NCBI RefSeq assembly: GCF_014066305.1
Contig: NW_023501077.1
Location: forward strand, 186,001 to 250,000
DNA length: 64,000 nucleotides
Origin: Letharia columbiana
Taxonomy: Eukaryota; Ascomycota; Lecanoromycetes; Lecanorales; Parmeliaceae
Direction of reading: 5' to 3'
This document shows, in pieces, positions 54,401 through 64,000 of the stretch (within the stretch, counting starts at the first letter, position 1; each line of letters starts with the position of its first letter). The notes below the pieces were generated by a model. The model was not told the origin of the DNA, did no database searches, and saw nothing but the letters and a program-made list of their open reading frames with translations. A program made the translations under genes and the position numbers.

Positions 54401-57400
54401 GTCCCGGGTATGAACCGTCTCAGCAACTCGACGTGTCAGAGGATTTCATTCATCTGCTCATTGTCTTGTTGAGTGATCGGACCTCATTGCAACCAGTGGA
54501 AGGAGACAAGAATGCGCAGGCACTTGCCATTCGTCGAGACATCGCACACATACTTTGTTTCAAGCCTCTATCCTTTTCTGATCTCAATAGTCGGTTAGGG
54601 CTCACAGACAGGTCCACAGACCTTGAGGATTTTAGGGAGATTCTTGAAGAGATGACCAATTATAGAGCACCCGAGGGTCTATCAGACTCGGGATCTTTTG
54701 AGCTTAAGCAAGAACACCTTTCAGATATTGACCCGTACACTGCGCATTACACCAAAAACCAGCGCGATGAGGCTGAACATGCGTACCGCCTCTGGATGGC
54801 GAAAAGATCTGGCAAGCCTGAGGCAGAAATTGTTTTGGAGCCCAAGCTTCGGCCGATCCACTCCGGAATCTTCTCAGATCTCTCCGCTTTCACCAGGACG
54901 CCTTTGTTTTCTCAGATAATCTACTATTCACTGGCGCACCATTCGCATCCTCATTTTTCATCGCAAACACCAAATACCAGGATTGAAGCGTATCTTCAAG
55001 TCGTCCTACATTTGGTACTTGCCGCTGTGCTCGAAGATGATACGAGCGATGATAACGAACCAGACGTAATGGGCCAAACTCCATCGTTCATCTTTAACGT
55101 TCTCCACAAAACCTCAGAGCTAGGTAGTACGATCTTCGACATTCTAGTCAAAATGTTGGAGAGCGACGACATCAAGGGTTGCCATCCAAAAATCCGCCTA
55201 GTCTTGCACAGAATTCAACAGCGTAGAACTCGTCTCTACGATACTGTCGTATCGTCGCTTTATTCAAAAGGAAGAAACCCTCCAGCACTTCCTCTTGACA
55301 GACTAGGTTTCGAGTCCCCACGGACCCCTCTAGACGGGGACCAGGAAGCAAGGGAGCGGCAGAGTCGGGAACTCAGAAAACAGCAAGCCCTTGATAGACA
55401 AGCGAGAGTCATGGCACAGTTCCAGCAACAGCAGCAAAATTTCTTGAATAACCAGGATATTACAGAATGGGGCGACGTTGACTCAGACGAACTTGACTCG
55501 ATTGTCACTAGTGGTACGGAAGAGCATAAGAAGATCTGGAAGTATCCAACGGGCAATTGTATTCTGTGTCAAGAGGAGACGAATGATACTCGGCTTTTTG
55601 GGACGTTCGCACTACTGGCAAACAGTAACATCTTTCGTCAAACAGATATCCAAGACCCTGATTTCTTTGGTGAAGCTTTGTCAACTCCCACTGGCCTAGA
55701 TCGTGCAGCGGACAGTATACGACCATTTGGCGTCGCTAGCCAGAATCGTAGGAAGGTTGCAAAGCTTACACCCAGCGGTAGTGAGGTCGTGTCGGAGCAT
55801 CAAGGCCTTGGCAAAGGTTTCCCACCATCGTTCGCGTCAAGAGGCCCAGTTTCCGTGGGCTGCGGTCATATCATGCATTACTCATGTTTTGATCTGTACT
55901 GCTCTGCAACCCTCCGTCGACAGCATCATCAGATTGCCAGGAACCATCCAGAACGGGTCGTTCGAAAAGAGTTCGTCTGCCCTCTTTGCAAAGCCCTAGG
56001 AAATACTTTTCTACCTATAATATGGAGGGGGAAAGAAGAAACTTATCCTGGCGCACTGCATACGGACACTGCTTTCGACGGTTGGCTGTCTTCAGGGGTT
56101 GGCTTGACTGTCTCACGATTTTACAAACGTGAAGAGAGTCGATCAGGCAACAATTGCCACCAGGAGCTTTTCGTCAACTATACTTCGGAGGCCGTGATAC
56201 CTCCACTGGGAAGCAAACTGACGGCCCTTTTCCGAACACCTCTGACTTCTCCTACGACCCCACAGGAATCTAGTAGAAATTCGATGCCGGGACGGTTTCC
56301 TCTTGACGAGAACTTAAACCTGTCAATGGTGTCGCCAAGTCATCCAGTCTCTACAGACATTGTACAAATTGACGAACTGATCTCCATCTACAACCGCCTA
56401 CGAGAGACTATCAAGGCTAATGAGCTACCTTCCCGATTTCCTTATAGCTCTGACCTGTCGGGTAGATCTATAGAAGATCTGGGGAATATCGATACTTTGG
56501 CCACGTCGTTTGGTAATACCATTTCAGCTACCGAAATTGCTCAGAGAGGCGTTCAGTCCCAACACGGATCTACGCTATTAGAGAGAATCCCCCCTTCTAT
56601 AATGACCCACCTTCGAATCTTGTCAGAGACTACATCGTCTTATATTGCGATCGGAGGCATGCGCAACGCCGGCACAAGCACACCAGCGCGCGAATTTTCG
56701 GAGACTACTCGACGTCAACTGTTACAGCTTTTTGTCGGCCACCCTCAAATCAGTGGCGATGAGCCACAGAACGTGGTCAAAACTCAGCTGCCAGCTGCGC
56801 TCTCGCAAGATACTTTCGTGTTTCTCGCCGAATGCTCCGTCTTTTTGGTCCCCGCATTTGGTTTGGATATCCATCACATTGTCCGCTTATGCTATTCACT
56901 TGAGATCGTCAAGGTGGTACTGCACTTGACAGCATATCCAGGTACCTTGGACGAATTGCGATTCAGGACCCACACGCCTACTGACGTCAATATCTCCCCC
57001 GAAGCCCTTCACACATTTCAGGACTTTTTGATGCGGATATGCCTCCTTTTCACCCCTCCATGGCCGGTACCGATGCACAATCATGCAGGTGAGACTTCTG
57101 TGATGAACGGCAACCGGACACAAAAAGACTGGGTGGTGTTATACAAAGCCACTGCCGCTTACGCCCTTACTTTCCTTCGCAAAGTGGCTATCCTACTAAA
57201 TGTGCGATATGGTGTAGATTATCCCGATACAGGCCTCGCAGATGTCGATGAGCCAGAGCTTGACCGGCTCACGAAAGCCTTGAATCTGCCGTCTTTGGTG
57301 AATATGCTTGCTTGCCTAAAGGATAGTGCCAGCAACGGGCTCTCAATCCAAGAGTCGATTATGGCTGGGTGGGTCCAGCATTGGCAATGGCATGAGGGAC

Positions 57401-58019
57401 ATCATGCGGCCATGCGAGGTCACCCCTCGCTTTCGAACGATCAAAAGCTATTGAACCAATCAGCGTACCAGAGTCTAAGATTAGGGCATCCAGCCATCTT
57501 CGAGCTAATTGGCTTGCCGAAGCAATTCGACACACTTATTTATGAGGTGTCTCGACGTCGTTGTCCGACCACCGGCAAAAGATTGGAAGATGCAGCTCTG
57601 TGTCTCTTTTGTGGCGATATCTTCTGCAGCCAAGCTTCATGCTGTCACAAATATGGCAAGGGTGGCTGCAATCAGCATATGCAGAAGTACGTCAGGTCTC
57701 TCCTGTTTCCCAATTCCGTAGCGTGCGAGAGAGATTTAATACGCTAGATAGGTGCGGCGTCGATACGGGGCTCTTTCTTAATATCCGCAAATGCTGTGTG
57801 CTTTACCTTCACAACAGGAACGGTAGCTTTAATCCTGCGCCTTATCTTGACAGATACGGTGAGCCAGATGCCGGGCTTAGGCGTGGCCGCCAGCTCTTCC
57901 TCAATCAGAAGAGATACGATGCGTTGTATAGAAACGTCTGGTTGCAGCAAGGTATTCCGACCATGATTGCGAGGAAACTGGAGGCGGATATCAACAATGG
58001 GGGTTGGGAGACCATGTGA
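51403..58019 (+). CDS. ubr1: N-recognin E3 ubiquitin ligase Ubr1
   Basis: Two exons, 51403..57686 and 57752..58019 (intron 65 bp), give 2183 residues. Ubr1 recognises destabilising N-terminal residues (N-end rule) and ubiquitinates the substrate. The UBR box with its zinc ligands lies near residues 86-160: CGHIFKAGDATYRCKTCTT, CTRCFEASEHTGH, GCCDCGDDEAW. A strongly acidic stretch and a proline run (PPPPPPPPAPPQQ) follow. The RING-type finger is toward the C-terminus (CILCQEETND, CGHIMHYSCFDLYCSAT, CPLCKALGN). The C-terminal autoinhibitory UBLC domain is completed by exon 2: CGVDTGLFLNIRKCCVLYLH and NNGGWETM. The first ATG in frame is at 51403; the N-terminus could be longer. The stop codon lies inside an imperfect tandem duplication. 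Confidence 0.93.
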
Positions 58020-58137
58020 TGCGACCAAGATGGTCTAAACTTCTGGGCTCTTAGTCCACCCGGATACCGACAATGGAGGTTAGGGGACCATACGACGCGG
58101 CCAAGAGGGTCTGAAATTTTGGTAAGTGGGTCTGCCC
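57986..58137. repeat. Imperfect 76-bp tandem duplication across the ubr1 stop codon
   Basis: Copy A (57986-58061) encodes the last Ubr1 residues and the stop; copy B (58062-58137) follows at once. The first 35 bases align without gaps and differ at 8 positions, all of them transitions. The second half is more diverged. Copy B is outside the coding frame. Confidence 0.7.
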
Positions 58138-58500
58138 GGGGGGGGGTTCGAGGCTTGACGATGCCACAAAAGCGTCATGTCTTTTTTTGGTTAATCATCT
58201 CACGTGTAATCCACGAGTAGTATCAGCTATGATAAATCTCCATGCAATTGTGCCTCATCAACCATTACTTCGATTTTCTATTTCTTTTTCTTTTTCTTTT
58301 TTCTCATGTAAACCTTGAATACTGCCTGACCGAGGTCCATTACTACAGCTTACCGAGGACACTCACTCTCAAGATATAACCCCCTTTGTGTGTAATGAGC
58401 CTAATATTTGATACACTAGCTAGCTATTAACAGTGCTGATATGGGCATTAGAATTCCATGAAGTCCAGGTCATGGTAATTGCAATTATAGCTTCATTACG
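58138..58500. other. Gap between ubr1 and the pirin pseudogene
   Basis: It contains a pyrimidine run at about 58270-58304 (CTTTTTCTTTTTCTTTTTTC) such as fungal promoters often have, perhaps the old promoter of the pirin gene. Nothing else is recognised. Confidence 0.4.
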
Positions 58501-58524
58501 GTGAGCCACCGCGAAGATCAAACC

Positions 58525-59352
58525 TTATCCTCCCAACGCGCTCACTCTCAAAGCAACTGACTAAACACCCACCGAGGCTTCAACTTCTCCCATTACTGTT
58601 CCTCGGATTTTGGGCACTTTGGCTCCATCCGCATCCTCAACGAAGACCGCATCACTCTCCTTTCCAGTTTACCCACCCATCAGCATCGGGATGCAGAGAT
58701 CTTCTCATGTATGCTCTCTAGAGAGCTGACGCATCGAGACTTGACTATGTAGAAAGCTGGGAGCGAGAGAGCGGGTACGGAAACGTTCTTCCGTATGAAG
58801 AGAGGAGACGTTCAGTTCACAAGCGCCGGAAGTGGCATCACGCACTTGGAGACGAATGAGTACAAACATCATTTGTGCCACTTTTTGACTCTGGGTGTTG
58901 CCATGAGAGAAAGGCTTGCACTCTGGATATCATCATAAAGATTTTCCGAGGAAGAGAAGAGGAAGGGGTTCGTGACGATCACCAGTCCCCTAAAAGACCG
59001 GAAAGAAGCGTCGAATGAACAGCAGACGAGAGCGGAGCCAGCTGTGGAAAGCACAATTCGAATCCATGCAGATTTCCTGTTCGCTACTAGTGTCATTGCA
59101 CCGGGCAAAATCTTGGTCTGGAGCGTTGGGGGCGATGACGCTGTTAAAGCAAAGACTGATAGCAAAGTTTATGTTTATCTGCCACGAATGAAAAGTGGAA
59201 GCGCGAAGATTCGACTAAACGGAGATGAGTGGCCGCTGTCCGAAAGGGATGGGACCTTCGTTCCTGACGTGGATGCGGGAGACAAACGCTTCTTCGAGTC
59301 GTTCGGCTGTGAGGAAGCGGAAGTTGCAACATTGGATGCAAGCCCAGCTTAG
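58525..59352 (+). pseudogene. Pirin/YhaK-type bicupin pseudogene
   Basis: One frame (starting at positions of the form 3n+1) reads as a pirin-family bicupin from about 58525 to the TGA at 59350-59352. The N-terminal cupin is clear: THRGFNFSHYCSSDFGHFGS, then IRILNEDRITLL, THQHRDAEIFSCMLSRELTH, then MKRGDVQFTSAGSGITH. The C-terminal cupin is also clear: FSEEEKRKGFVTITSPLKDR, then IRIHADFLFATSVIAPGK and KVYVYLPRMKSGSAKIRLNG. The frame is broken by three in-frame stops: TGA at 58558-58560 (where the family has Trp), TAG at 58750-58752 and TAA at 58936-58938. The stretch around the last one (about 58900-58945) also looks locally frame-shifted and then restored, since the +1 frame reads GYHHKDF. 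The sequence from 58972 on is still open. No intron would remove all three stops. Confidence 0.8.
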
Positions 59353-59509
59353 ATAGCTCGGGCACCTCATTCAATGCCTTCCACAGCCTGTCTCTGCTTG
59401 TATTTGATGTGATGACCAAGTGATGCTCTAGGTCAAGGTCGCCGTACAGCTAGCTCGTGAACGAAGTCCACGGATTATATAGATAAAACTTAATGTGATT
59501 CCGAGGCTG

Positions 59510-60943
59510 TCAAGTCTCCTTAACATTTTCTTGGTCCCCTCCCCTTGTCCCCTCAGCCATTTCCTTCGCATTCTGAATCTCCCACTCAAACTCTTTCAGA
59601 GCTCTGAGTTCAGAGCCGATGAACAGGCCTCCAATCAGGCCGTCTAATACACCTGCTCCGAAGCCAAGGGTGCTAAGGAGGATCAGAAGAAATGCTACAA
59701 AAGGGCGTGGCGACCACCAGACGGCAGTGAAGCAGCCAACGGCAACAACGATAGAGACCCCGAAATTCGAGAGGCGGAAGTGGCGCTGATGGCGCTCACG
59801 GCGGGCGTAAGTTTCGATCATAGAAAGGATTATGTCGTACGTTGGAATGGACAGAGAATCAATGTCTATCTGTTGAGATGTATAAAACCCAGAACCCGCG
59901 TGGCTAGTACTGAGAGAAAGGTCTGCTGGTTGTTCCCGTCGTGAAAGAGTAGCCTCAACAGAGAAGTGGTCACTCAGTGAGCAGCCGATCAGAGGATGAC
60001 GGTCGGTCATGCCAACCTTGATGTCTTGAACGTGCCATTTGTTATTACTGGGCGAACGTAGATAGTCACTATCGCCAATGAATATATAATCAAGTCGTTT
60101 CGCTCGTGGATCTTGAGTAGTATCATTGACGATAATGTTATCACCTCTGTATTGCCTTTTCTGCAGCTCTTTGCTCCACCGCCATGTATTGAGAACACTA
60201 TCGCAAGTGGCCCCATTCTCGGACAGGTTGTAATTGGCGGTTGGAATCCCGCGTCCTCTCCTCCGTTCGAGATTGTCATTTGCGGACCCGATTGAAGATT
60301 CTGGGTGCAATACTCTCCAAGCATCTCGAACGGAACCATAACCACTGATCAGCTGATGGGCAAACGAGAGAGGCACCATGTTGAAATCTCCTAGTCCCAA
60401 TACTAAATGACCTCTTTCCGCAGCACCGCGCATAAGCTTCGCGACCTCCCAGGCCTGGGCTGTGCGGTGACATAGATAAGAATCATTTGGTTCACTCTCG
60501 TAAGGTGCATGCAGATGTGTGCAAAAAACTTCTGCTACGTCTTCCAGACGAGGACCTAATCTGATTCTGGCACACGCAACTCCTTTGCCAACGAACCAAT
60601 CCCCGCGGAAAAATGCGGTAGGACGTCCATTCAGAGGATATCGAACCATACTCGATTCCTCGATTGGCCATTTCGACAGAATGGCAAGGCCGCCACCGAA
60701 TATGCCACTGTAATAATATTTGCCATACGGGAGAATATGCTTGGTCTGCGTTCGAATACTTTGATAGTCTTCTTGGGTCCAGCATTCTTGCAAACCAACA
60801 ATCTCGGGGATTGGGCTGGCAAGAGCAAGCCTTCGTCCAATTTCGGCCAGTCGTTCCCTGCGATAGTGGGAGATGTACTTGAGGCCCAAACAGTTGTAGG
60901 AGATGACATTCAATGTATTTGGAGCCTCAGAGAAAGCAGCCAT
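59510..60943 (-). CDS. isc1: Inositol phosphosphingolipid phospholipase C (Isc1)
   Basis: A single exon of 477 residues from the ATG at 60943 (MAAFSEAPNTLNVISYNCLG). Isc1 hydrolyses inositol phosphosphingolipids to ceramide and is the fungal relative of neutral sphingomyelinase. The endonuclease/exonuclease/phosphatase fold is complete: NVISYNCLGLKY, EIVGLQECW (Mg2+ ligand Glu), THLHAPYE, GLGDFNMVPLSFAHQLI, RLDYIFIGD and SDHFSVEATL (catalytic His). Two membrane helices follow in the C-terminal part (VSIVVAVGCFTAVWW and FVAFLLILLSTLGFGAGVL), as expected of a membrane-anchored enzyme. The tail is acidic. The gene is divergent from swd3. Confidence 0.94.
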   Translation of the reverse strand: MAAFSEAPNTLNVISYNCLGLKYISHYRRERLAEIGRRLALASPIPEIVGLQECWTQEDYQSIRTQTKHILPYGKYYYSGIFGGGLAILSKWPIEESSMVRYPLNGRPTAFFRGDWFVGKGVACARIRLGPRLEDVAEVFCTHLHAPYESEPNDSYLCHRTAQAWEVAKLMRGAAERGHLVLGLGDFNMVPLSFAHQLISGYGSVRDAWRVLHPESSIGSANDNLERRRGRGIPTANYNLSENGATCDSVLNTWRWSKELQKRQYRGDNIIVNDTTQDPRAKRLDYIFIGDSDYLRSPSNNKWHVQDIKVGMTDRHPLIGCSLSDHFSVEATLSRREQPADLSLSTSHAGSGFYTSQQIDIDSLSIPTYDIILSMIETYARRERHQRHFRLSNFGVSIVVAVGCFTAVWWSPRPFVAFLLILLSTLGFGAGVLDGLIGGLFIGSELRALKEFEWEIQNAKEMAEGTRGGDQENVKET

Positions 60944-61485
60944 AATTGCTGAAGGCCGCTTGGCTTTCTCTTCTGCTCTTAGGGGTTGTTCGGGATATAA
61001 TGGATGAATGTCACAGACTCACGAACCAAATCTCGATGAGTAACATGATCAAAACGAAGGGAGAAGATTGGCAATAACGTGCGATTCTCCAAATGCTCTT
61101 GATACTTCTCGTGGACCAGCCTCAGTTTGTAGTAGATCAGGTTGGAAATGGTCTTTGGTCTCTGGTCTCTGCGCGGGACAGTTAGGGCTGACAAAACAGT
61201 AGCCTGCTCAAAGGAACGAGAGAATACGGCGAACGCAGTGAATATATATCATTATTACCATGATTACTACTGTGAATACATTACACCACAGGTATGTAAG
61301 ATGAAGAGAGGGAAAAATCCGTAATTTTCATCCTGTTCCTTCTTTGATACGCGTTTACCGACGCGGGAGGCGCGCTACTTTCACGCTTTTGAGACTTGGA
61401 ACTTTGGATGTTGCCATGTTGGGGAATTGATCCAGAGGTGAAGTCACATACTCAATAGACTCATTGGCTTCCAAAAAAGCCAATC
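60944..61485. promoter_or_regulatory. Divergent promoter region of isc1 and swd3
   Basis: About 540 bases between two divergent start codons, with an AT-rich run near 61240-61290. No other feature is recognised. Confidence 0.45.
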
Positions 61486-63099
61486 ATGCCGTCCACTCGC
61501 TATTCCAAAAGACGTCGCGTTAGCAGCCCGGCCAAGGAAGAACCACCGGCGTATAACAGTTCCCCAGACGAATTGGCCGCCAGTTCGGATCATGAGAAAT
61601 ATCACTCTCATCGGGCGCCATCCAAACCTCTGCGAGAAGGCAGAGGGAGAAAACGAAGCTACGCGGACATCTATTCGGCTAATTCTACTGCGGTTGCCTC
61701 TGAAGACAGCCACAGCGAGCTGGCCGGCCCTCCTCGTGCGTCTGAGGAAATTCCAAACGTTTTAATTACTGCTGCTGCGTCTGGTGAGGACAGCCCTGAC
61801 GAGCTAGATCACACGACACCTACCTTCTTTCGCCGTCCTTTCCGTGCCAGCTTCAGCAAAGAGTCAAGACGGCCGCATGAGAAGTTTACCAGCCAAAGCC
61901 CTAGCCCTCCACCGTACTCCAGACTCAGCTCACCAATCGCCACACCTCGCACTCCTCTCATTCGCCCGCCACAATATGAACCATACAAGGAGAAGCTGGT
62001 ACTGAAGGGGCACCGAAAAGGCGTAGCTGCGGTTCGATTCTCTCCTGATGGACGTTTGATAGCAAGCTGCTGTAAGCTCAAAAGTCTACCAGTCTATTTC
62101 ATCAGCTCCAGCTGACCCTACCAGCGGCTGACGCAACCATCAGGATCTGGGAAACCGCCGCGGGCAAACATCTGCACACTTTAGAAGGCCATCTCGCCGG
62201 CATCTCGACCATAGCCTGGTCTCCAGATAGCAAGACGCTTGCATCGGGCTCCGACGACAAGTCCATACGATTATGGGATGTTTCTACTGTAAGACCGTGA
62301 ATTTAGTACCATTGCTCTCTATCAGAAATATTGACTCGCTGCACAGGGCAAAGCACACCCTCATCTCCTGCTTTCCCATTCCTCCTACATCTACGCTCTC
62401 TCTTTCTCCCCACGCGGCAACATGCTTGCCTCGGGCAGCTACGACGAAGCTTTATTCCTCTGGGACGTACGAACCACGCGTCTCATGCGCTCTTTACCTG
62501 CGCATTCTGACCCCATCGGCGGCGTTGACTTTGTCCGCGACGGTACGCTCATAGTTTCCTGCGCCGGAGATGGATTGATCAGAGTGTGGGATACAGCTAC
62601 AGGACAGTGTCTCAGGACGCTCGTGCACGAGGACAACGCCGCAGTTACGGGCGTCAGGTTCAGCCCGAATGGCAAGTTCGTTCTAGCCTGGACCTTAGAT
62701 GGTTGTGTCCGACTCTGGAACTACGTTGAAGGTCGTTGTGTTAAAACCTACCAAGGTCACACAAATTCGAAGTACAGCATTGGCGGCGCATTTGGCGTTT
62801 ATGGCGGCGAGGACGGCGTGGAGCAAAGAGCTTGTGTTGTGAGCGGAAGCGAAGACGGAAATATACTTTGTTGGGATGTACAGAGTAAAGACACTCTGCA
62901 GATAATCAAAGGGCACCAGGGGGTGGTGCTTGGGGTGGACGCCCTGAACAAAGAAGGACTGATAGTGAGTGGAGGTATTGATAAGACCGTGAGAGTTTGG
63001 GAGAGGGTTAGAGAAGGCGCTGGGGACTCTGCAGATCCAGTGGATGCTGCGATTGGCGATCTCAAGGTATGTGAACAAGAGGCAGCTGGGATGGCATGA
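61486..63099 (+). CDS. swd3: WD40 protein, Swd3/WDR5-like COMPASS subunit
   Basis: Three exons, 61486..62071, 62125..62288 and 62347..63099 (introns 53 and 58 bp), give 500 residues. A WD40 propeller occupies the C-terminal ~330 residues, starting LKGHRKGVAAVRFSPDGRLI and running through ADATIRIWETAAGKHLHTL, SGSDDKSIRLWDVSTGKAH, GDGLIRVWDTATGQCLRTL and GSEDGNILCWDVQSKDTL. WDR5/Swd3 scaffolds the COMPASS H3K4 methyltransferase; the blade order and spacing resemble that branch. The N-terminal ~165 residues are polar and disordered, with Ser-Pro and Arg-rich motifs (RYSKRRRVSSP) that suit a nuclear protein and are longer than in yeast. Another WD40 family cannot be fully excluded. The stop at 63099 follows a GTATGT that could in principle be a donor. 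Confidence 0.85.
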
Positions 63100-63666
63100 A
63101 GATGGAAAGTTTGAGTGGAATATTATTGGACGAGGTTGGATCAAGTATTGCTCTAGAGAATCTCGCATGACATTTTCGCTGTGCCTTTGGTGAAAAGGCC
63201 AGACAACTGGAGGATACTCTCCGTCATTTGAACGGTATCCTGTGTTGTAAAAGATGCAAAGTGTGCTCGTCGTACAAGAAACACGGTGGGAACAATCTGC
63301 TTATCGGGTGATGTTACATTCGGACCACCACGTTTGAAGCTTGCTTCTGCTTCTGGGGGCAAACAGGATGGCGGTTTCGGTAGCAGCAGAGGAAATACGG
63401 GGGTGTGTTGAATGGTGGGGAGGCCTGATCTCTACACAACAGGTGATGATTCTGTAGTTGTGCGGCTTGCACGGCTGAGTGTGCAATTCTCTTTTTATTG
63501 CTTCGGATTCACATTTGTTTGACAGGCATCATGCACGCGTCTCTCCTTTAGAGTATACACAACAAAAACCCATTCATACAAGAAATTGCTTCCCTTCGTC
63601 TGCGAACACTCCAAACCGCCTCTAACCAAACCGCCGACAGGCACGTCCTGGATGCTTTATAATTGA
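63100..63666. other. Intergenic gap, convergent 3' ends
   Basis: Swd3 (+) and the GH128-like gene (-) end toward each other. Only short chance frames are seen. Confidence 0.5.
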
Positions 63667-63999
63667 TCAGCTCGACATGTAAGTCGAATCCGTCCCCACC
63701 TCAACAACGCTACTGGGGCTGTTCAATCCGTTCCAGGCGTAACGATCCACGCCGTTGGATGGATCATCTAGCCACTCAAGAAAGGTAGTGAGCGTGTCGG
63801 GAGCCGCGTCTTCAGGACCTCCTTCCGTGATCCAGAGCTCAGCAATGCCGTATTGCTTCCGGAGCCTCTGGTACTCAGCCACCGTAGCTGCGAGACTTTG
63901 AGGATTGTCCGAGCCATTCAATCCTTCCTGGGTGCCCGGTCCATACCAGTGACAACAGATGGCATCGAAGCTGTTCGAAGGGAACTGTGCTAAGAAACT
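63667..63999 (-). CDS. GH128-like glycoside hydrolase (asl1-type), C-terminal part
   Basis: The gene enters from the right edge, so only the last ~110 residues are seen, ending DSTYMSS and a stop at 63667-63669. The frame is open to the edge. Motifs are FDAICCHWYGPG and LWITEGGPEDAA, the second of which should carry the catalytic Glu. They match the 'glycosyl hydrolase catalytic core' family that includes alkali-sensitive linkage protein Asl1 and GH128 beta-1,3-glucanases. These proteins are usually secreted or wall-bound; the signal peptide, if any, is outside the window. The call rests on short motifs. Confidence 0.6.
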   Translation of the reverse strand, partial: SFLAQFPSNSFDAICCHWYGPGTQEGLNGSDNPQSLAATVAEYQRLRKQYGIAELWITEGGPEDAAPDTLTTFLEWLDDPSNGVDRYAWNGLNSPSSVVEVGTDSTYMSS

Positions 64000-64000
64000 T

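Noticed and set aside
58138..58150. GGTTCGA-like word after ubr1 as a tRNA T-loop
   Set aside because: No matching acceptor, D-loop or anticodon arm surrounds it.

Overview
The window is nuclear DNA from a filamentous ascomycete (Pezizomycotina). Evidence: compact genes with many short GT-AG introns (about 45-90 bp), CTGAC/CTAAC-type branch motifs, intergenic gaps of a few hundred bases, and proteins that read like Pezizomycotina orthologues (RCR-type membrane protein, Dal5-type permease, Src1/Heh1, GH128-like glycoside hydrolase, Atg22). I see no tRNA, rRNA, CRISPR array or operon. It is a housekeeping region with two copies of a small inverted-repeat element and one decayed gene.

Layout, left to right: 3' end of a Gal80-like oxidoreductase (+); cohesin Rad21 (-); Golgi Ca2+/Mn2+ P-type ATPase Pmr1 (+); coatomer zeta (-); STIMATE/YPL162C vacuolar membrane protein (-); SF3b p14 (-); Mediator Med14 (-); Atg22 (+); mitochondrial intermediate peptidase Oct1 (-); an unknown 78-residue protein (+); a GH37 neutral-type trehalase (-); an unresolved 1.4 kb stretch; Src1/Heh1 (-); an RCR-family membrane protein (-); Arl8 (-); element copy 1; RNA polymerase I subunit Rpa135 (+); an Rtg2-like Ppx/GppA protein (-); a coding-like remnant; a 13-exon Dal5-type permease (-); element copy 2; proteasome beta5/Pre2 (-); Nab2 (+); Hem14 (+); PYM (-); Qcr9 (+); Ubr1 (+); a pirin pseudogene (+); Isc1 (-); Swd3 (+); and a GH128-like 3' fragment (-).

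The genes belong to unconnected basic processes: transcription (Med14, Rpa135, Swd3), RNA handling (SF3b p14, Nab2, PYM), secretory traffic and ion homeostasis (Pmr1, zeta-COP, Arl8), mitochondria (Oct1, Hem14, Qcr9), protein turnover (Pre2, Ubr1), vacuole (Atg22, YPL162C-like) and chromosome structure (Rad21, Src1). No gene cluster with a common task is evident. Exon models were made by hand from splice signals, reading phase and remembered family sequence, so internal exons are firmer than N-termini.

The most unusual signals are: (1) a permease gene in which six of twelve introns are long (130-158 bp), share sequence blocks with each other, and resemble long introns in other genes here, as introner-like elements would; (2) two copies of an inverted-repeat element flanked by TA, about 530 and 575 bp, filled with a 12-bp minisatellite around GAGTAC; (3) a pirin gene broken by three in-frame stops, two of them of the C-to-T type seen after repeat-induced point mutation.
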